From contig JXTB01000107.1 in NCBI GenBank assembly GCA_002914805.1, forward strand, positions 473,988-537,987: a stretch of DNA of 64,000 bases, given 5' to 3'. Shown in pieces: positions 37,026-49,840 of this stretch (positions are counted from its first letter, which is position 1; each line of letters starts with the position of its first letter). The notes under the pieces are model-generated. The model was given only the letters and a program-made list of their open reading frames with translations. It did not search any database and was not told where the DNA came from. Source of the DNA: Parasponia andersonii (lineage: Eukaryota; Streptophyta; Magnoliopsida; Rosales; Cannabaceae). Position numbers and translations under genes: made by a program.

Positions 37026-40000
37026 GGTAACGACCAGACGTTTCGCACCATTAACTACTTACCTTATTAGCTTTGTAAAAAAAAAAGGAAATTTAGATGC
37101 TAAAAATTCATGACAATTTTTTTTATGGTTTTATTTCTTTTTAAGAGATTTATATTCATAACTAACAATTTATTTAAATTTGGAAAACAAGTAAATGCTT
37201 CTCAATGGTTAAGTACCCTTTATTTAGATTAGATTATAAACTTTTTATTAAGGTGATTAAAATAATGCAAAACCATAAAGGGCTCCCAGGTGAGGAGGGG
37301 AGTCACATACGGACTACTTAAGTCCCAAGCTCTCCTCAGACAGTTTAGGTCTTTTTGACAGAACCCCTTGTGTTTTGCATTTATTTAAATCAAACTTTTT
37401 CTCTTTTAGATCTTTAAAAAAAACCATTTGTTTAACTTCTATTATATCGAAATATATTTCAAGTTCAATTTGAATAAACCATGCATTACGAAATAAAATG
37501 CCAAGTTATAAGTACATTTTCAAAAAATATCAAACTTATATAATTTAAATCATTTGTCTCATAATAAGAACAAATACGGATATAATTTTAATGGCAATAT
37601 TCCATTACTCGTGCCTCGCATTCATCCCCGCCTCAATTACAGCTAACCCATCAATCAAATCAGAAGTTTCTTTCCTTAGGTACCTATAGCATGGATACTC
37701 ATAAAATGTGAGCTTTCGCTAAGTAAGTACAATATAATTCTCATAAAATATTTTACTTATGAGCAAACAATTCTCTTTTTTTTTTTTAATAAAAATTCAG
37801 TTATGCTGTTTTATAAAATCATTATTTTACACTTTATTATAAGATATTATATTATGATTTTATCTCATTTTTGATTGTAAAGTCTTTTATCTTTCTTATG
37901 GACCCTGGTGTACGTACCGAGTGTGCATTACCGAATGGGGAACCAGGAGAGCGAACTAACTGAAAATACACACAGTCATAATCTTAACATACTTTTTCTT
38001 GGGAATCCTCACCTAGGGAAAGTCGGTCTTAATTTCCCTCAAATATCCTCACCTAGTGGAGGTTGGTACGACACTTCTAAATTCTTTATCTTATTTAGTC
38101 TTTTCTTAATATGAGTGGGTACGCTTCAATGAATCCAAACTTATATTCAACTATCATAGCATTTCCTTTGTTAAAGTATGTTGAAGTATTTTCATGATAA
38201 TATTGTAAAGTAAGCATATATAATTTTTTTATAGCATAGGAAAAGTATCTTTATAAATATATATTATACATAGGCCATACAATAATAATATAAAGGCAAA
38301 TTAACACATGAAATTAATTCAAACATATCATACTATAAATATGAAATATTTTCAATCATCCATGTCATAGATGAAATTGTACTTATCTCGTAATATGATT
38401 GTCCTAGTTCTACTTGTTAATTACGTGCGTCTAGGTCGAAGTTTGCCCTGACGTATACATATTCTATTTATTAGAGAAATTTAAAGTGGCCTTATACTGT
38501 TTTTTTTTTTTAACTTTTAATTATTTATAGGACTTAAAACATTTAAGACTCAGTCTTGTTCAAGTATAAAACTTCATATTTGAGAAACAATTTCATGTTA
38601 TATTCACTGACTAATTTATACTTTCAACTTAGATGGATGAGATTTGATTCTCCTTAACCTTAATCATAGTGATCTTTTTAATCTATCAATAATTTGCTTG
38701 TTGATTTGATTAATATCATCATAAATCAATTAAGTTTCCTTAATTATATTTCTTTTCATCAAATACTTTGAATTATTTTTTATTAATTTCTTTATTCGTA
38801 ATTAAGAGTCATAATATTATAATTGAGTCAACCACACTAAGGGTTATACAAATTTAAAATCTAAAATTATACTTAAACTAAATATTATTTGCTATTGATC
38901 GCGCTTTTTAGGCCTGTCACTAAATTTAGACAAAATATAATTAAAGGCGTACATTATTTATTTCCTATAATTGATTTCATGTCTCAAATTTAAGTAAATA
39001 TTTTCTTATCCTAATTAGAGATCTAAAATAAATTTTTTTTATTTATTCTTATACCAAATTTCTAACCCAAAATTTCAAGTTTTATAATTTATATTTTTCC
39101 CATAATCTTAAGATTTCTAAATTTATGCCCTGTAATGGTAAATATTGAGTTATATCTTATTTTTTTGTTAAAGATTCTTCCTTTATTTACTTTTACACTT
39201 TAAAATAGTCTTAAAACTGCCTAAAATAACTTTCTCACATATTTGACCCATATTTTGTCAAAATTACGCTTTTGACCCAAATACTCAAAGTTTTTGCATT
39301 TTAATCCTTCTAACTTTTGAGCAAACATCTTTAATTTTCTAAAAGTATTTTTAATGGGTAAAAATCTATTCTTAAGCATCTAAGTCAAAATCATTAAGCT
39401 TGGTTCATTTTCATGCATATTTTATTTTAGGGTCTTATACTTAAAAATCTTCTACTTTTTGTGTTTAGTCATTTTGATTTTACTATTATTATTATTATTA
39501 TTTAGCATTTATTATTATGAAGTATTCATATTTAGAGGCTTAAGAAATCAAAAAAATAAGTCTAAATATAATATAAATTATATAACATCTAAAGTAGATC
39601 AAATATGTTATTACCTATTTATTCTTTTATATAATCTATTTAAACACATAACAAACAAGGTGAGAGAATATTTACCTTCCAAACTTGAATCTTCTTTCTT
39701 ACGTCTCCACTACAAAACTAAGTGCTCTCTTCTCTTGATTATAATTCTTAATTTCTAGAGTCGATGAGTAAAATATTATAGCTCTTGTGGATTTGGAAAA
39801 AAGTGAAGTAGAAATAGTTTTTTTTTTTTTTTTTGAGAAAGGATAATTGAAAATATGAAGATAGTTTTGGCTAAGTAATTGAAAGGTTAAGCATGGATTT
39901 AAATTGCCAAATAAATTATCTATTTATAGGCCATCCATGGAAGGTATCCAATAATACATATTTTCACATTCCATTAAATAATCTAAGCATCATTATTATC

Positions 40001-40792
40001 AATTTGTCAATATATCTTCTTTTCGTACTCTATTACCTTATCTTTTACTTTATTTTTTTTACTCATCTGCTATTTTTGTCTCTAATCTTTCTTCTTTTTC
40101 AATTATTTGGAATTCAATCCCACTAGCTCCTAAAGAAAGTCTCCACTATATTAATCTTTTTTATACCTTTGGAATTATTTTAGAGACAAAAGTTACTAAT
40201 TAATTTTGTCTATGTCTTCTACGTTGAATTATGGCCACTAATTTCTAAAGAACATTTTCATTATCATTTTTTTTTTCCTACCTTTTGAATTACCTACTAA
40301 CTTTATCTCTTTTCTTTTCTATTCCACTTATTTAAAGTTATTACCTTCGTAAGGTAAAACTTTACTACTCTTTATCTTTTTCTATAACTTATTTTCCACC
40401 CTTAGATTGATTTGTCTACTTAATTCTTTGTATACTTAAATCCTAGCCATTCAAATTATGTCATGGTACTATTTTGATATAACCATTAACTTTAGGTTAT
40501 AAAATATAACAATTTTTAATATGACATAAATATGTCACATTTTTAATTAGGTTATATTGATGTATATAATATAATTATTGTAGAATCAATTTATTACTAA
40601 AGAAAACTAACATAGAATTTCTTAGTTAAAACAAGGATTAATTATGATTTTCTTACATAATAAAATTTAACATTAAAATAATACTATAAACATAATTTCA
40701 AGTATTTGCGAATGTAAACTTATTAAAATTTGATACTAAGTTTATAATAATTCTACTAATATTACAAGTCTAAAGATTCCTAGGAGTTTGCA
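37026..40792 (-). mobile_element. Solo LTR I2 (~3.8 kb) inside X2
   Basis: Plus-strand ends GGTAACGACC (T to G at the first base) and GAGTTTGCA, with a perfect 5-bp duplication gagag at 37021-37025 and 40793-40797. X1 has a single gagag at the same place, the empty site. Collinear with I1. Open frames such as 37908-38114 and 39459-39758 are AT-rich LTR sequence, not genes. Confidence 0.78.
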
Positions 40793-40917
40793 GAGAGTGA
40801 GTCAAGGGAGAAGGAAGAGAGAGAGAGACACATGCTTATATTTACAATTTAGTTTTTTTCTAAAAATAATATAAGGTCAAATTACCAAATTGCCCTTAAA
40901 AAAGCTAGGTTATTACA

Positions 40918-40922
40918 TGTCA
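40918..40922. other. Right target-site duplication of element X (tgtca)
   Basis: Matches 16276-16280 exactly. Confidence 0.8.
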
Positions 40923-42681
40923 AAATAATCTACATCACCCACAAGCGCAGAGCAACTTATTGTGAGTGCTGTAGGGCATGAGTAAAATGTCAAATGGGTG
41001 ACCCAACCATTTGGCACAGTAACAATTTACCAAAATAAAATAAAATAAACTTGTACATAGTACAGCAAGACATAAGTGATAGGCCATATCGGGCTCGTAT
41101 TTTTAGTCACACGACATTAAGTATAAGAACGACACATTAATTAGCAAATAAAGCATAATACAAGCATGATACATCATTTTCATAGCATTTCATGTCCGAA
41201 TTTGTGTAGTACATGTGCTATAATTTCTGAGTATTTTGTTGCATGTAAGTACTATGTATAGATTTTATTTTTATGTCTTTAGGTTGCATGTAGTTGTATA
41301 AATTAAAATGACACATGCATAATACTTTTTTGTGTTGCTTAATACTGAATTTTACTATCATAACATTTCTTTTTTAGTTTTTAACCAGTAATATTTTAAA
41401 GTATTTTTTTCACGCATGTGGTTATGGAGTATCATTATGTTGTTCACAAAATAATTTGAATGACTTTAATAATTATAAAGATATAGTAATTGGATCAATA
41501 CAAAAAAACTGGCGGCAGAACAAATAGGGTTAACTAGTTAGTTGATTATTTTTTGGCCTAAAACTTAGTATATGATCAAACTCAGAAATTTGTAGCTAAA
41601 TATCCAACTCATTTAATGATAAAAATAAAAATATAACATATTTTACAACTGAAACTTTAAAAGAAATGAACATTTAACTCTAACTTTTAAAATATGGACA
41701 TCTACTTAAACGAATTTGAAAAATTGATCATGCACTTAATTTTCTCGAAAAAAAAAGGTGGCATGTTAGGTTTATGGGGCTTCGCACACATGCACCTATA
41801 ACAAACACAAGCACGACATTAGTACAATATGAGATTTTCTTGTCTCCATAGGCATACTAAGTTAATGTGGTATATGCCCACTTTTCTAAATTTAGTTAAG
41901 TATGTGTCCATCAATTAAAATTTATAGCTATATGTTTATTTTTTAAAAACACCAGCTCTGACATATGTGTGTTTCTAATTTTGCCTTTATTAAATTGTTC
42001 ACTTTTTTCTGTTTCTTTTTCTTTTTCTTTCTTGAATTGTTCTTGTTCATCTTTCTTGTTCGCTCTCTCTATCTCCCTCTCTCTTCGTTATTCCTTCTCT
42101 CAAATCTCTCATTTCTATTGATTTTCTACTCTTTTCTTTTCGAATCTCAAATTTTTTCCTTGGATCTCCAGTAGAATTAGTTGCTTTCTAGTGTTTTCTT
42201 TCTGTTGCTGTTATTCTTTGGCACTTTTTGGTTGATGAACATCTTCTCTAGTATTTTTTGGTTTATCTTCTCGAATCTCTAACGTTTTGGTAATTTCTCC
42301 ATTTACATTGGTCGAATTGATCTTAGCTTTATTATTATTCAGGTATTTATTTATTTCTTGACTATTGAATTGATTTGTATTGTACATTTTGATTCTGATT
42401 TTATTTTATTATACAATGTCTTATTTTTGAGTTTTTGATTTTTATTGCTAATTTATTTTACAACTACTGTTAATTTCTTATATAATTTAATTTTTTGTTA
42501 TTAATTAATGTTATATGTATTATTCTGTGTACTTTTGAATAATTTCTTGTAATTGGCATTGGTTTATTAATTTTTTGTCATAGTGCATATATTTTTTGTG
42601 ATGATATATAGTGATACTGTTCATTAGTTTTTGTTACTAAAGATATTTACTATTTTAGTTTGGCGTACGAATTCTCTGTTG

Positions 42682-42724
<43 letters not shown>

Positions 42725-44074
42725 GTACTAGTATATAATATTTCTTTTCTCTAATTTTTTTTAATGAACGTGTTAGCCATTTTCTTATTTGGTTCATATA
42801 TTTTTGATTGTGGTATAAATGATTTTTGAGGTAGTATATGATTTTTAAATTATTTTAATGTAATTGGTAATGGTTTATGTATTTTTGTCACAGTACATGT
42901 ATTTTTTGTAGTAGTATATGACAATACTATTTATTAGATTTTGTTGATGAAGAAATTTACTATTTTAGTACGGTTCATTATCGCAATATATATATTTTTT
43001 GTGCTAGTATATGGTATTTCTATTCCCTAGTTTTTGTTTACAAACATGTTAAGTATTTTCTTTTTTGGTCATAAATTTCCACATGTGGTATATAGGAATT
43101 TTGAGATGGTATATGATACTAGTATTTTGCAATTATTGCAAATTCATTATTTATTGTTTGGTTCATATATTTTTGATTGTACAATATATGTAATTTTTGT
43201 GGTATGTGGTATAATTTTGATCATGGTGTAGTGTTGTTAAACATGTTTATTATTTTGTATTTATTTTCTATACTTTTTATTGTGGTTCACTTGTATACAT
43301 AATTGTATATCTTAATGATGTATCTTTATATATAGTTTGAATGCCTATTGTAGGTGTTTAAAGTTCTCTTATTTTGATAAAAGCTTGAATTATATTTCTG
43401 TTATATATAGTTTATATGCTTATAGATCTTGTTTACTAATTTAGGTTCCTAGTTCATTTTTTTATGTACTTACGTGTTGTTTTTGACCTATTTATTTTTG
43501 ATGTGTTTCTAGATATGACAAAGATAGCCGTTATTAATCATTATTATGGATGTTGGAGACCAATGAGTTTGGTTGGCGTGGAAGACAAGCTAAAGATATC
43601 GACGATAAAGTCGATGAGCTACAGAAGCTTTAGAGTCTTCTAAGCTTGTTGATGGACTGGACCCAAACTGTACCGACTCGATTTTTGATTGCCATATATT
43701 CGCTCCAGGCTAGCTATTTAAGGATCTAATTGCCATGGATTCTGAGTTTCAAGCTTCGAAATAATCGACTCCAAGATTGAGATTACAACATTCTGATATA
43801 TAAGAGGTTAGATTTGGGAGTAAAAGTTCTTTTGAGCTACGAATTTGTAATTTGGGTAATAAAGTTTTTGTTCTTTTGATTGATTATCTGGGTTAGAGAT
43901 TTTGCACTATACACAGTTAGCCTAGATATGAGATTTTTCTGCTTTTTTTCCCTACTAAAATTCATTAATGAAATATGTTTTAAATGATGTTTATGCTTAA
44001 TTTAGAGAAGCATGATTTAGGTACGTACATGCTTTTAGTGTTTTTTTTTCTTTGTTTTATAGAGAAATTATGAT
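40923..44074. other. AT-rich intergenic stretch; no gene seen
   Basis: A pyrimidine-rich stretch at 41998-42180 looks like a leader sequence, but no coding frame follows. A diverged ~309-bp tandem duplication lies at 42551-43170 and a TA microsatellite at 42684-42718. The stretch 43510-43900 is less AT-rich but its frames are broken and unrecognised. Confidence 0.45.
42551..43170. repeat. Diverged ~309-bp tandem duplication
   Basis: TGTAATTGG.ATGGTTTAT near 42550 recurs near 42859. Both are followed by TTTTTGTCA.AGT.CAT.TATTTTTTGT, a GATA/GACAATACT block, TTTACTATTTTAGT and GCAATATATATA. The TA expansion is in the first copy only. Confidence 0.6.
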
Positions 44075-44079
44075 TTATA

Positions 44080-45881
44080 TGTTGGGATATTTGCCCTAAA
44101 AAGTATATTTTCAGTTTTATCCTTTTAGTACAAATAACTTTCTCTTATATGCAATTATGATATTTGCTAGATTAAACTGTCTCAGTTAAATAGTTTATTT
44201 ATCTAAAAAAGATTCCATGACTTTACTTGTGTATAAAGATACAAATATAATTAAGTATTAATTGTGGGGAAACTTGTTTCTTTATCTAAGTCTAGATTAA
44301 TTAGTTCAAAATTTATAAATAAAGATAAAATACTTTATTTACTAAAGATTGTAGTATTTGTTTATTTCAACGGGAATGATGTGTCTCAAATCATTGATGT
44401 ATCTGGCTTTTGATAGAAACACTAGTACAGCATAAATAAGTTATATGTATTGAATTGGACCAGGTAATATAAAGAATTGGAATGTCGTAACTCAATTCTT
44501 ATATTATTATAAACTAGCTCTTAGTATATAGATCTTAATCTTTGATGTTTGACTGGACTTGCTTTCATAAGTTATAGCGTTTTGATTTGTTAAAAACTAG
44601 CATCAGTAAAATTAAATGTGAACTCTGGTATATTGAAGGTTATAATTTATGAATTGATGGGAACATCAAATAGTTAAGGACACTATACATTAATGTCACT
44701 TTAAGGTCTTTCAAGATTCATGGAATAATTAAATCTAAGATCTTAGTATTCACTTTGTGAATTAGTTGATAATTTTGTCTGAATGGCCATTGAGAACAAA
44801 ATTATTGACCACATTATTCCTTAATAAAAAGATGGTAACTTAAAGGTAAATATGTGTTAGAGAGGTATTACGGTAATTTCACTTATCTAACTACACCATT
44901 GTATAGGGATTCTACATGTGGTATAGAATATGCTAGATGGATCATTTAATCAAAGCTAGTTGATTAAATCTCTATAATAGGGATGATATTTAATCTAAGA
45001 ATGCAGTATTGGGCCCTTAGTAGAGTATCCCCTTTACTAATAATATTTATAAAAATACTATAATAAGAGTTATTATGTATTTATTATACTATTGGAGCTT
45101 AGATTATTTGAATCCATTAAGTCCCTATCTGACTCAACAAAGCTCATTAATTGGTTAGTAGTATTTGTGAAATTAATTTCATGAAACTGTATAAAATAAT
45201 GATTCTATATAAAAGATGGTATTTTTATAAATAAATTACATGAGTTGGACATATTTATAAAAGTACACCCAAAGTCCAAATTGGAGAACAAGCCCAATCC
45301 TAGTTGGACTGGGATTTGTAATTTTGGACCTCATATATGTAAGATACATGAGAGAAAAAACTGCATAGAAACACATATAGTATCATAAGCATAAGGCGGA
45401 GACAGAGTGAGAGAGAGAATTTGGCCACCTTAGGCTAAGTGATAGAGAAAAAATTTCCTACAACCTCATACTCTCATCTCACTTCCCGCTTTTCCAAAAG
45501 GTCAAGAAAGTGTTCTTGATCATTCTCCAACAAAAGATTCAACTTAGTGCCCACTCGTCTTATCAACCAAGAGCACGAGCATAGGCAAAAAGAACTAGGA
45601 TTGGAGATTTGATCACCATCTACAAGGAGATCAAGGAGGAGTACGCTATAAGAAGTAAACCCTAATCTTTTCTCTAGGGGTTATGTATCTAAATTTGATT
45701 TATGTTATATATGATCCTGTAATTGATACATGTATATTCTATAGTTATGAAAACTGTTTTCATATAAAAGTTCTAAAACTTAAATCAGCTAATTTTTCCG
45801 TTGCATTCATGATGTGATCATGTGCTTACCATATTTGCATGCATGTATGATTTTTTCTAAATGTTAGATCAAATACTATCA
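44080..45881 (+). mobile_element. Solo LTR of a copia-type element
   Basis: Begins TGTTGGGATATTTGCCCTAA, a start common in plant copia LTRs, and ends ...AAATACTATCA. It is flanked by a perfect 5-bp duplication ttata (44075-44079 and 45882-45886). The 3' part contains AATCAGCTAATTTTTCCGTTGC, similar to copia LTR ends. There is no primer site, gag or pol beside it, so it is a solo LTR left by recombination. Unrelated in sequence to the copia LTR at 2656. Confidence 0.78.
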
Positions 45882-45886
45882 TTATA

Positions 45887-46529
45887 AACTAAACCGTAAG
45901 TATTTGCACAACTTAATTAGCGAAGCAAACTCGTGATTCTAAATTATTAAAAGAATGAATTCTGCTACCTAGTTACTGAGACTTGATTTTGCCTTTTAAG
46001 AGACAATTGGAGTTTAATGCAAGTATAGTTACTGGACCCCATGTTAAAAGATAGTGAGTATGTAATATGGATGGTATCTTATTTGCAAGCCTATGAGTCT
46101 GGTTATATTTGATGAATTCATAGCCTCAAACTACATTTTTCATCTTTCACCAATGCTTTGTTGTTCTCATGATGTGATTATTGTCTCATGATGTGATTAT
46201 TGTATATTAAGTACATATTTTTTAATGTTTTTTTTCCTTTTGTCTATGCATATATTTTGATCATATATTATATTTTAAGATTGTTTTTTTGTTATCTCAC
46301 TCAATACACTTATTTCACCAACAGTTAATGATCTTAAATATGTGATCAACCAAATTCCTTAACCAATTTGAGCATATTATTTGGACATATTCCTTTCAAA
46401 ATTACTTTTGTGGTCACTTTGACTAATTTTTCCTCTTATCGTATGGTTTCATATTGTTAGGTTCTTTTCTGGATTGAAGTTATTCTTGAATATGTAAAAC
46501 CATGTTCGTAAAAGAAAAGTAACTAGTTT
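45887..46529. other. Intergenic stretch before the minisatellite array
   Basis: No gene seen. A 19-bp perfect tandem duplication (TCTCATGATGTGATTATTG) lies at 46165-46202. Confidence 0.5.
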
Positions 46530-49500
46530 ATGATAATTGGTAACCAATATTGATATTAACCGATGATCAATCTGATTACTAGTAACTAGTTACATATCTT
46601 TGTAACATATTATATCTTTGAAAATCAATAACCAAATTGGTAATTAGTAACTAAATTGGTTATTGATGAATAGAGTAACTAGTAACCAAATTATTTAATA
46701 GTAATCAGAAACTAGAAACTAGAAACTAGAGGCTAATTTGACAGTTATAAGGCTAGTAACCAGAAACTAGTAACCAATAATGGTAATTAGATTAATTACT
46801 GATGAACGAAGTAACTAATAATCAATTTATTTAACGGTAACAAGAAACTAGAGACTAATTTGGCAGTGACTATTAGCCAATAAGGGCAACTAGATTAGTT
46901 ACCGATGAACAAAGTAATTGATAACCAAATTATTTAATGCTAACTGTAAACTAGAGACTAATTTAGTAATTATAAGACTAGTAACTAAAAACCAGTAACT
47001 AATAATAATAACTAGACTGGTTATATTGATGAATAAAGTAACTAGTAACTAAATTCTTTAATGGTAATCAGAAACTAAAAACTAGAGGTTAATTTGGCAG
47101 TTACACGGCTAGTAACCAGAAAACAGTAACCAATAACGGTAACTAGATTAGTTACTAATGAACAAAGCAATCAATTTATTTAATGGTAACAAAGAACTAG
47201 AGACTAATTTAGCAGTTACTAGTAATTAATTAAGACAACTAGATTGGTTACTGATGAACAAAGTAACTAATAATTAAATTATTTAATGATAACTGTAAAC
47301 TAGATGCAAATATGGCAATTATAGAACTAGTAACTAGAAATCAGTAACCAATAACGATAACTAAATTAGTAATTGATAAATAAAGTAACTATTAATCAAA
47401 TTATTTAACGGTAACCAGAAACTAGAGGCTAATTTGGTAGTTATAAGACTAGACCAGTAACTAATAACGATAACTAGATTGGTTACTAATGAACAAAGTA
47501 ACTAATAGTCAAATTATTTAATGATAACAAAAAACTAGAAATTAAAAACTAGAGGCTAATTTGACAGTTACAAAACTAGTAACTAAAAACCGGTAACTAG
47601 TAATTAATAACGGTAACTAGATTAGTTACTAATAAACAAAGTAACTTGTAACTAAATTATCTAATGATAACTAGAAACTAGAAATAATAAATTAATTTGC
47701 TAGTTACAAAACTAGTCACCAGAAACTAGTAACTAATAATCTAATGACCTCTCAATAATAACTAAAAAGCCAATAAAAAAAACTTATAAAAAAAAGGATT
47801 GAATAATAAGAAACCAATAAAGACAACTAGTAACCAATAAAGATAACTAGATTGGTTATTGATGAACACAGTAACTAGTAACTAAATTATTTAATAGTAA
47901 CGATAAGCTAGAGGCGAATATGGCAATTATAGATCTAATTACTAGAAATCAGTAACCAATAACGATAACTAAATTAGTTATTATGAATAAAGTAACTAGT
48001 AATCAAATTATTCAATAGTAACCAGAAACTAGAAGCTAATTTGGCAGTTACAAGACTAGTAACCAGTAACTAATAACCGGAACTAGATTGGTTATTGATG
48101 AACAAAGTTACTAGTAGTCAAATTATGTAATGGAAACAAGATACTAGAAATTAGAAGCTAAAGGCTAATTTGGCAGTTACAAGACTAGTAACCAGTAACT
48201 AATAACGGTAACTAGATTAGTTATTGATATTGATTACTGATGAACAAAGTAACTAGTAGTCAAATTATGTAATGGTAACAAGAAACTAGAAATTAGAAAC
48301 TAGAGGTCAATTTGACAGTTACAAGACTAGTAACTAAAAACCAGTAACCAGTAACTAACAATGGTAACTAGATTAGTTACTAATGAACAAAGTAACTAGT
48401 AACCAAATTATCTAATGGTAACCAGAAACTAGAAACAATAAATTAATTTCGTAGTTATAAAACTAGTCACCAGAAACCAGTTATCAATAATCTAACAACT
48501 TCTCAATAATAACTAAAAAGCCAATAAAAGAACTTATAAAAAAAGATTGAATAATAAGAAACAATAAAGACAACTAGTAACCAATAAACACAACTAGATT
48601 AGTTATAGATGAACAAAGTAACTAGTAATCAAATTATTTAATGGTAACTGTAAACTAGAGGCCAATATGAAAATTATAGAACTAGCAACTAGAAATCAAT
48701 AACCAACGAGGAAAAGTAAATAAGTTATTGATGAATAAATTAACTAGTAATCAAATTATTTAACGGTAACTAGAAACTAGAGACTAATTTGATAGTTACA
48801 AGACCGGTAACTAATAACCAATAACAGTAACTAGATTGGTTACTGATGAATAAAATAACTAGTAGTCAAATTATATAATGGTAACAAGAAATTAGAAACT
48901 AAAAATTAGAAACTAGAGGCTAATTTGGTAGTTACAAGACTAGTAAATAGAAACCAGTAACCAATAACTAACCATTGTAACTAGATTGGTTACTGATGAA
49001 TAAAATAACTAGTAACTAAATTATCTAATAATAATTAGAAACTAGAAACAATAAATTAATTTGATAGTCACAAAACTAGTCACCAGAAACTAGTAACTAA
49101 TAATCTAACGACTTCTTAATAATAACAAAAAAGCCAATAAAAAAAATTATTAAAAAAGGATTGAATAATAAGAAACTAATAAAGACAACTAGCAACCAAT
49201 AAAGACAACTAGATTGGTTATTGATGAACATAGTAACTAATAACTAAATTATTTAATTGTAACGGTAAACTAGATGCCGATATGGCAATTATAGAACTAG
49301 TTACTAGAAATCAGTAACCAATAACGATAACTAAATTAGTTATTGATGAATAAAGTAACTAGTTTTCAAATTATTCAATAGTAACCAAAAAATAGAGGCT
49401 AATTTGGCAGTTACAAGACTAGTAACCAGTAACCAATAATATGAACTAGATTGATTATTGATGAGTAAAGTAACTAATAGTCAAATTATGTAATGGTAAT

Positions 49501-49840
49501 AAGAAACTAGAAATTAGAAACTAGAGGCTAATTTGGTAGTTATCGAACTAGTAACTATAAACTAGAAATTAGAAATTAGAGACTAATTTGAAAGTTACAA
49601 GACTAGTAACTAGAGACCAGTAATCAGTAACTAACAATGATAACTAGATTGGTTACTGATAAACAAAGTAACTAATAATCAAATTATCTAGTGGTAACCA
49701 GAAACTAGAAATTATAAATTAATTTGGTAGTTACAAGACTAGTAACTATAAACCAGTAACCAATAATCTAACGATTTCTCATTAATAACTAAAATGCCAA
49801 TAAGAAAAACTTATAAAAAAAAAAGATTGAATAATAAGAA
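46530..49840. repeat. GTAAC-rich minisatellite array with longer-range repeat
   Basis: About 3.3 kb made of variants of TAGTAACCA, GGTAACTAGATT, GTTACTGATGAACAAAGTAA, AAATTATTTAATGGTAAC and GAAACTAGAGGCTAATTTGG. These recur in fixed order every ~105-125 bases, roughly 25 or more times. At longer range, a distinct block TCTAACGACTTCTCAATAATAAC...TTGAATAATAAGAAA recurs near 47741, 48492, 49104 and 49768, spaced about 751, 612 and 664 bases. The copies are diverged. No frame is coding. It ends in an A-rich tract. Confidence 0.9.

Larger units (their letters stand above)
16281..40917 (-). mobile_element. Nested LTR retrotransposon X (outer element)
   Basis: The element reads on the minus strand: 5' LTR X2 (32171-40917, interrupted), tRNA-Met-like primer site, interior, 3' LTR X1 (16281-18640). 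The LTRs begin TGTAATAACC and end in a GATC(A/G)TGA(C/T)A-like end, and the whole is flanked by a perfect tgtca duplication. Removing the nested elements leaves an interior of about 4.2 kb (28048-32170 plus 18641-18762) with no gag or pol frame that I can recognise. X therefore looks like a large non-autonomous derivative (LARD-like) or a fully eroded element. Its sequence beside the 3' LTR resembles the corresponding place in element Y, which suggests related families. Confidence 0.8.
32171..40917 (-). repeat. 5' LTR of element X (X2), interrupted by two solo LTRs
   Basis: LTR pieces are 32171-33179, 36862-37025 and 40793-40917. They join into a sequence collinear with X1 except for a ~1.1-kb deletion near 32580. 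Ends are TATCATGATCC (mutated from TGTCACGATCC) and GGTTATTACA. A long TA microsatellite lies at 32877-32914. Confidence 0.82.

Noticed and set aside
39459..40126. Hydrophobic open frames that could suggest small membrane proteins
   Set aside because: They are AT-rich sequence inside solo LTR I2; the collinear part of I1 has no such open frames.
33180..40792. I1 and I2 as the two LTRs of one retrotransposon
   Set aside because: The 164 bp between them is X LTR sequence, and each has its own target site, so they are separate insertions.
41965..42174. 69-residue Phe/Leu-rich frame resembling a signal peptide
   Set aside because: It is a pyrimidine-rich stretch with repeated TTC and TTT codons; no following exon could be found.
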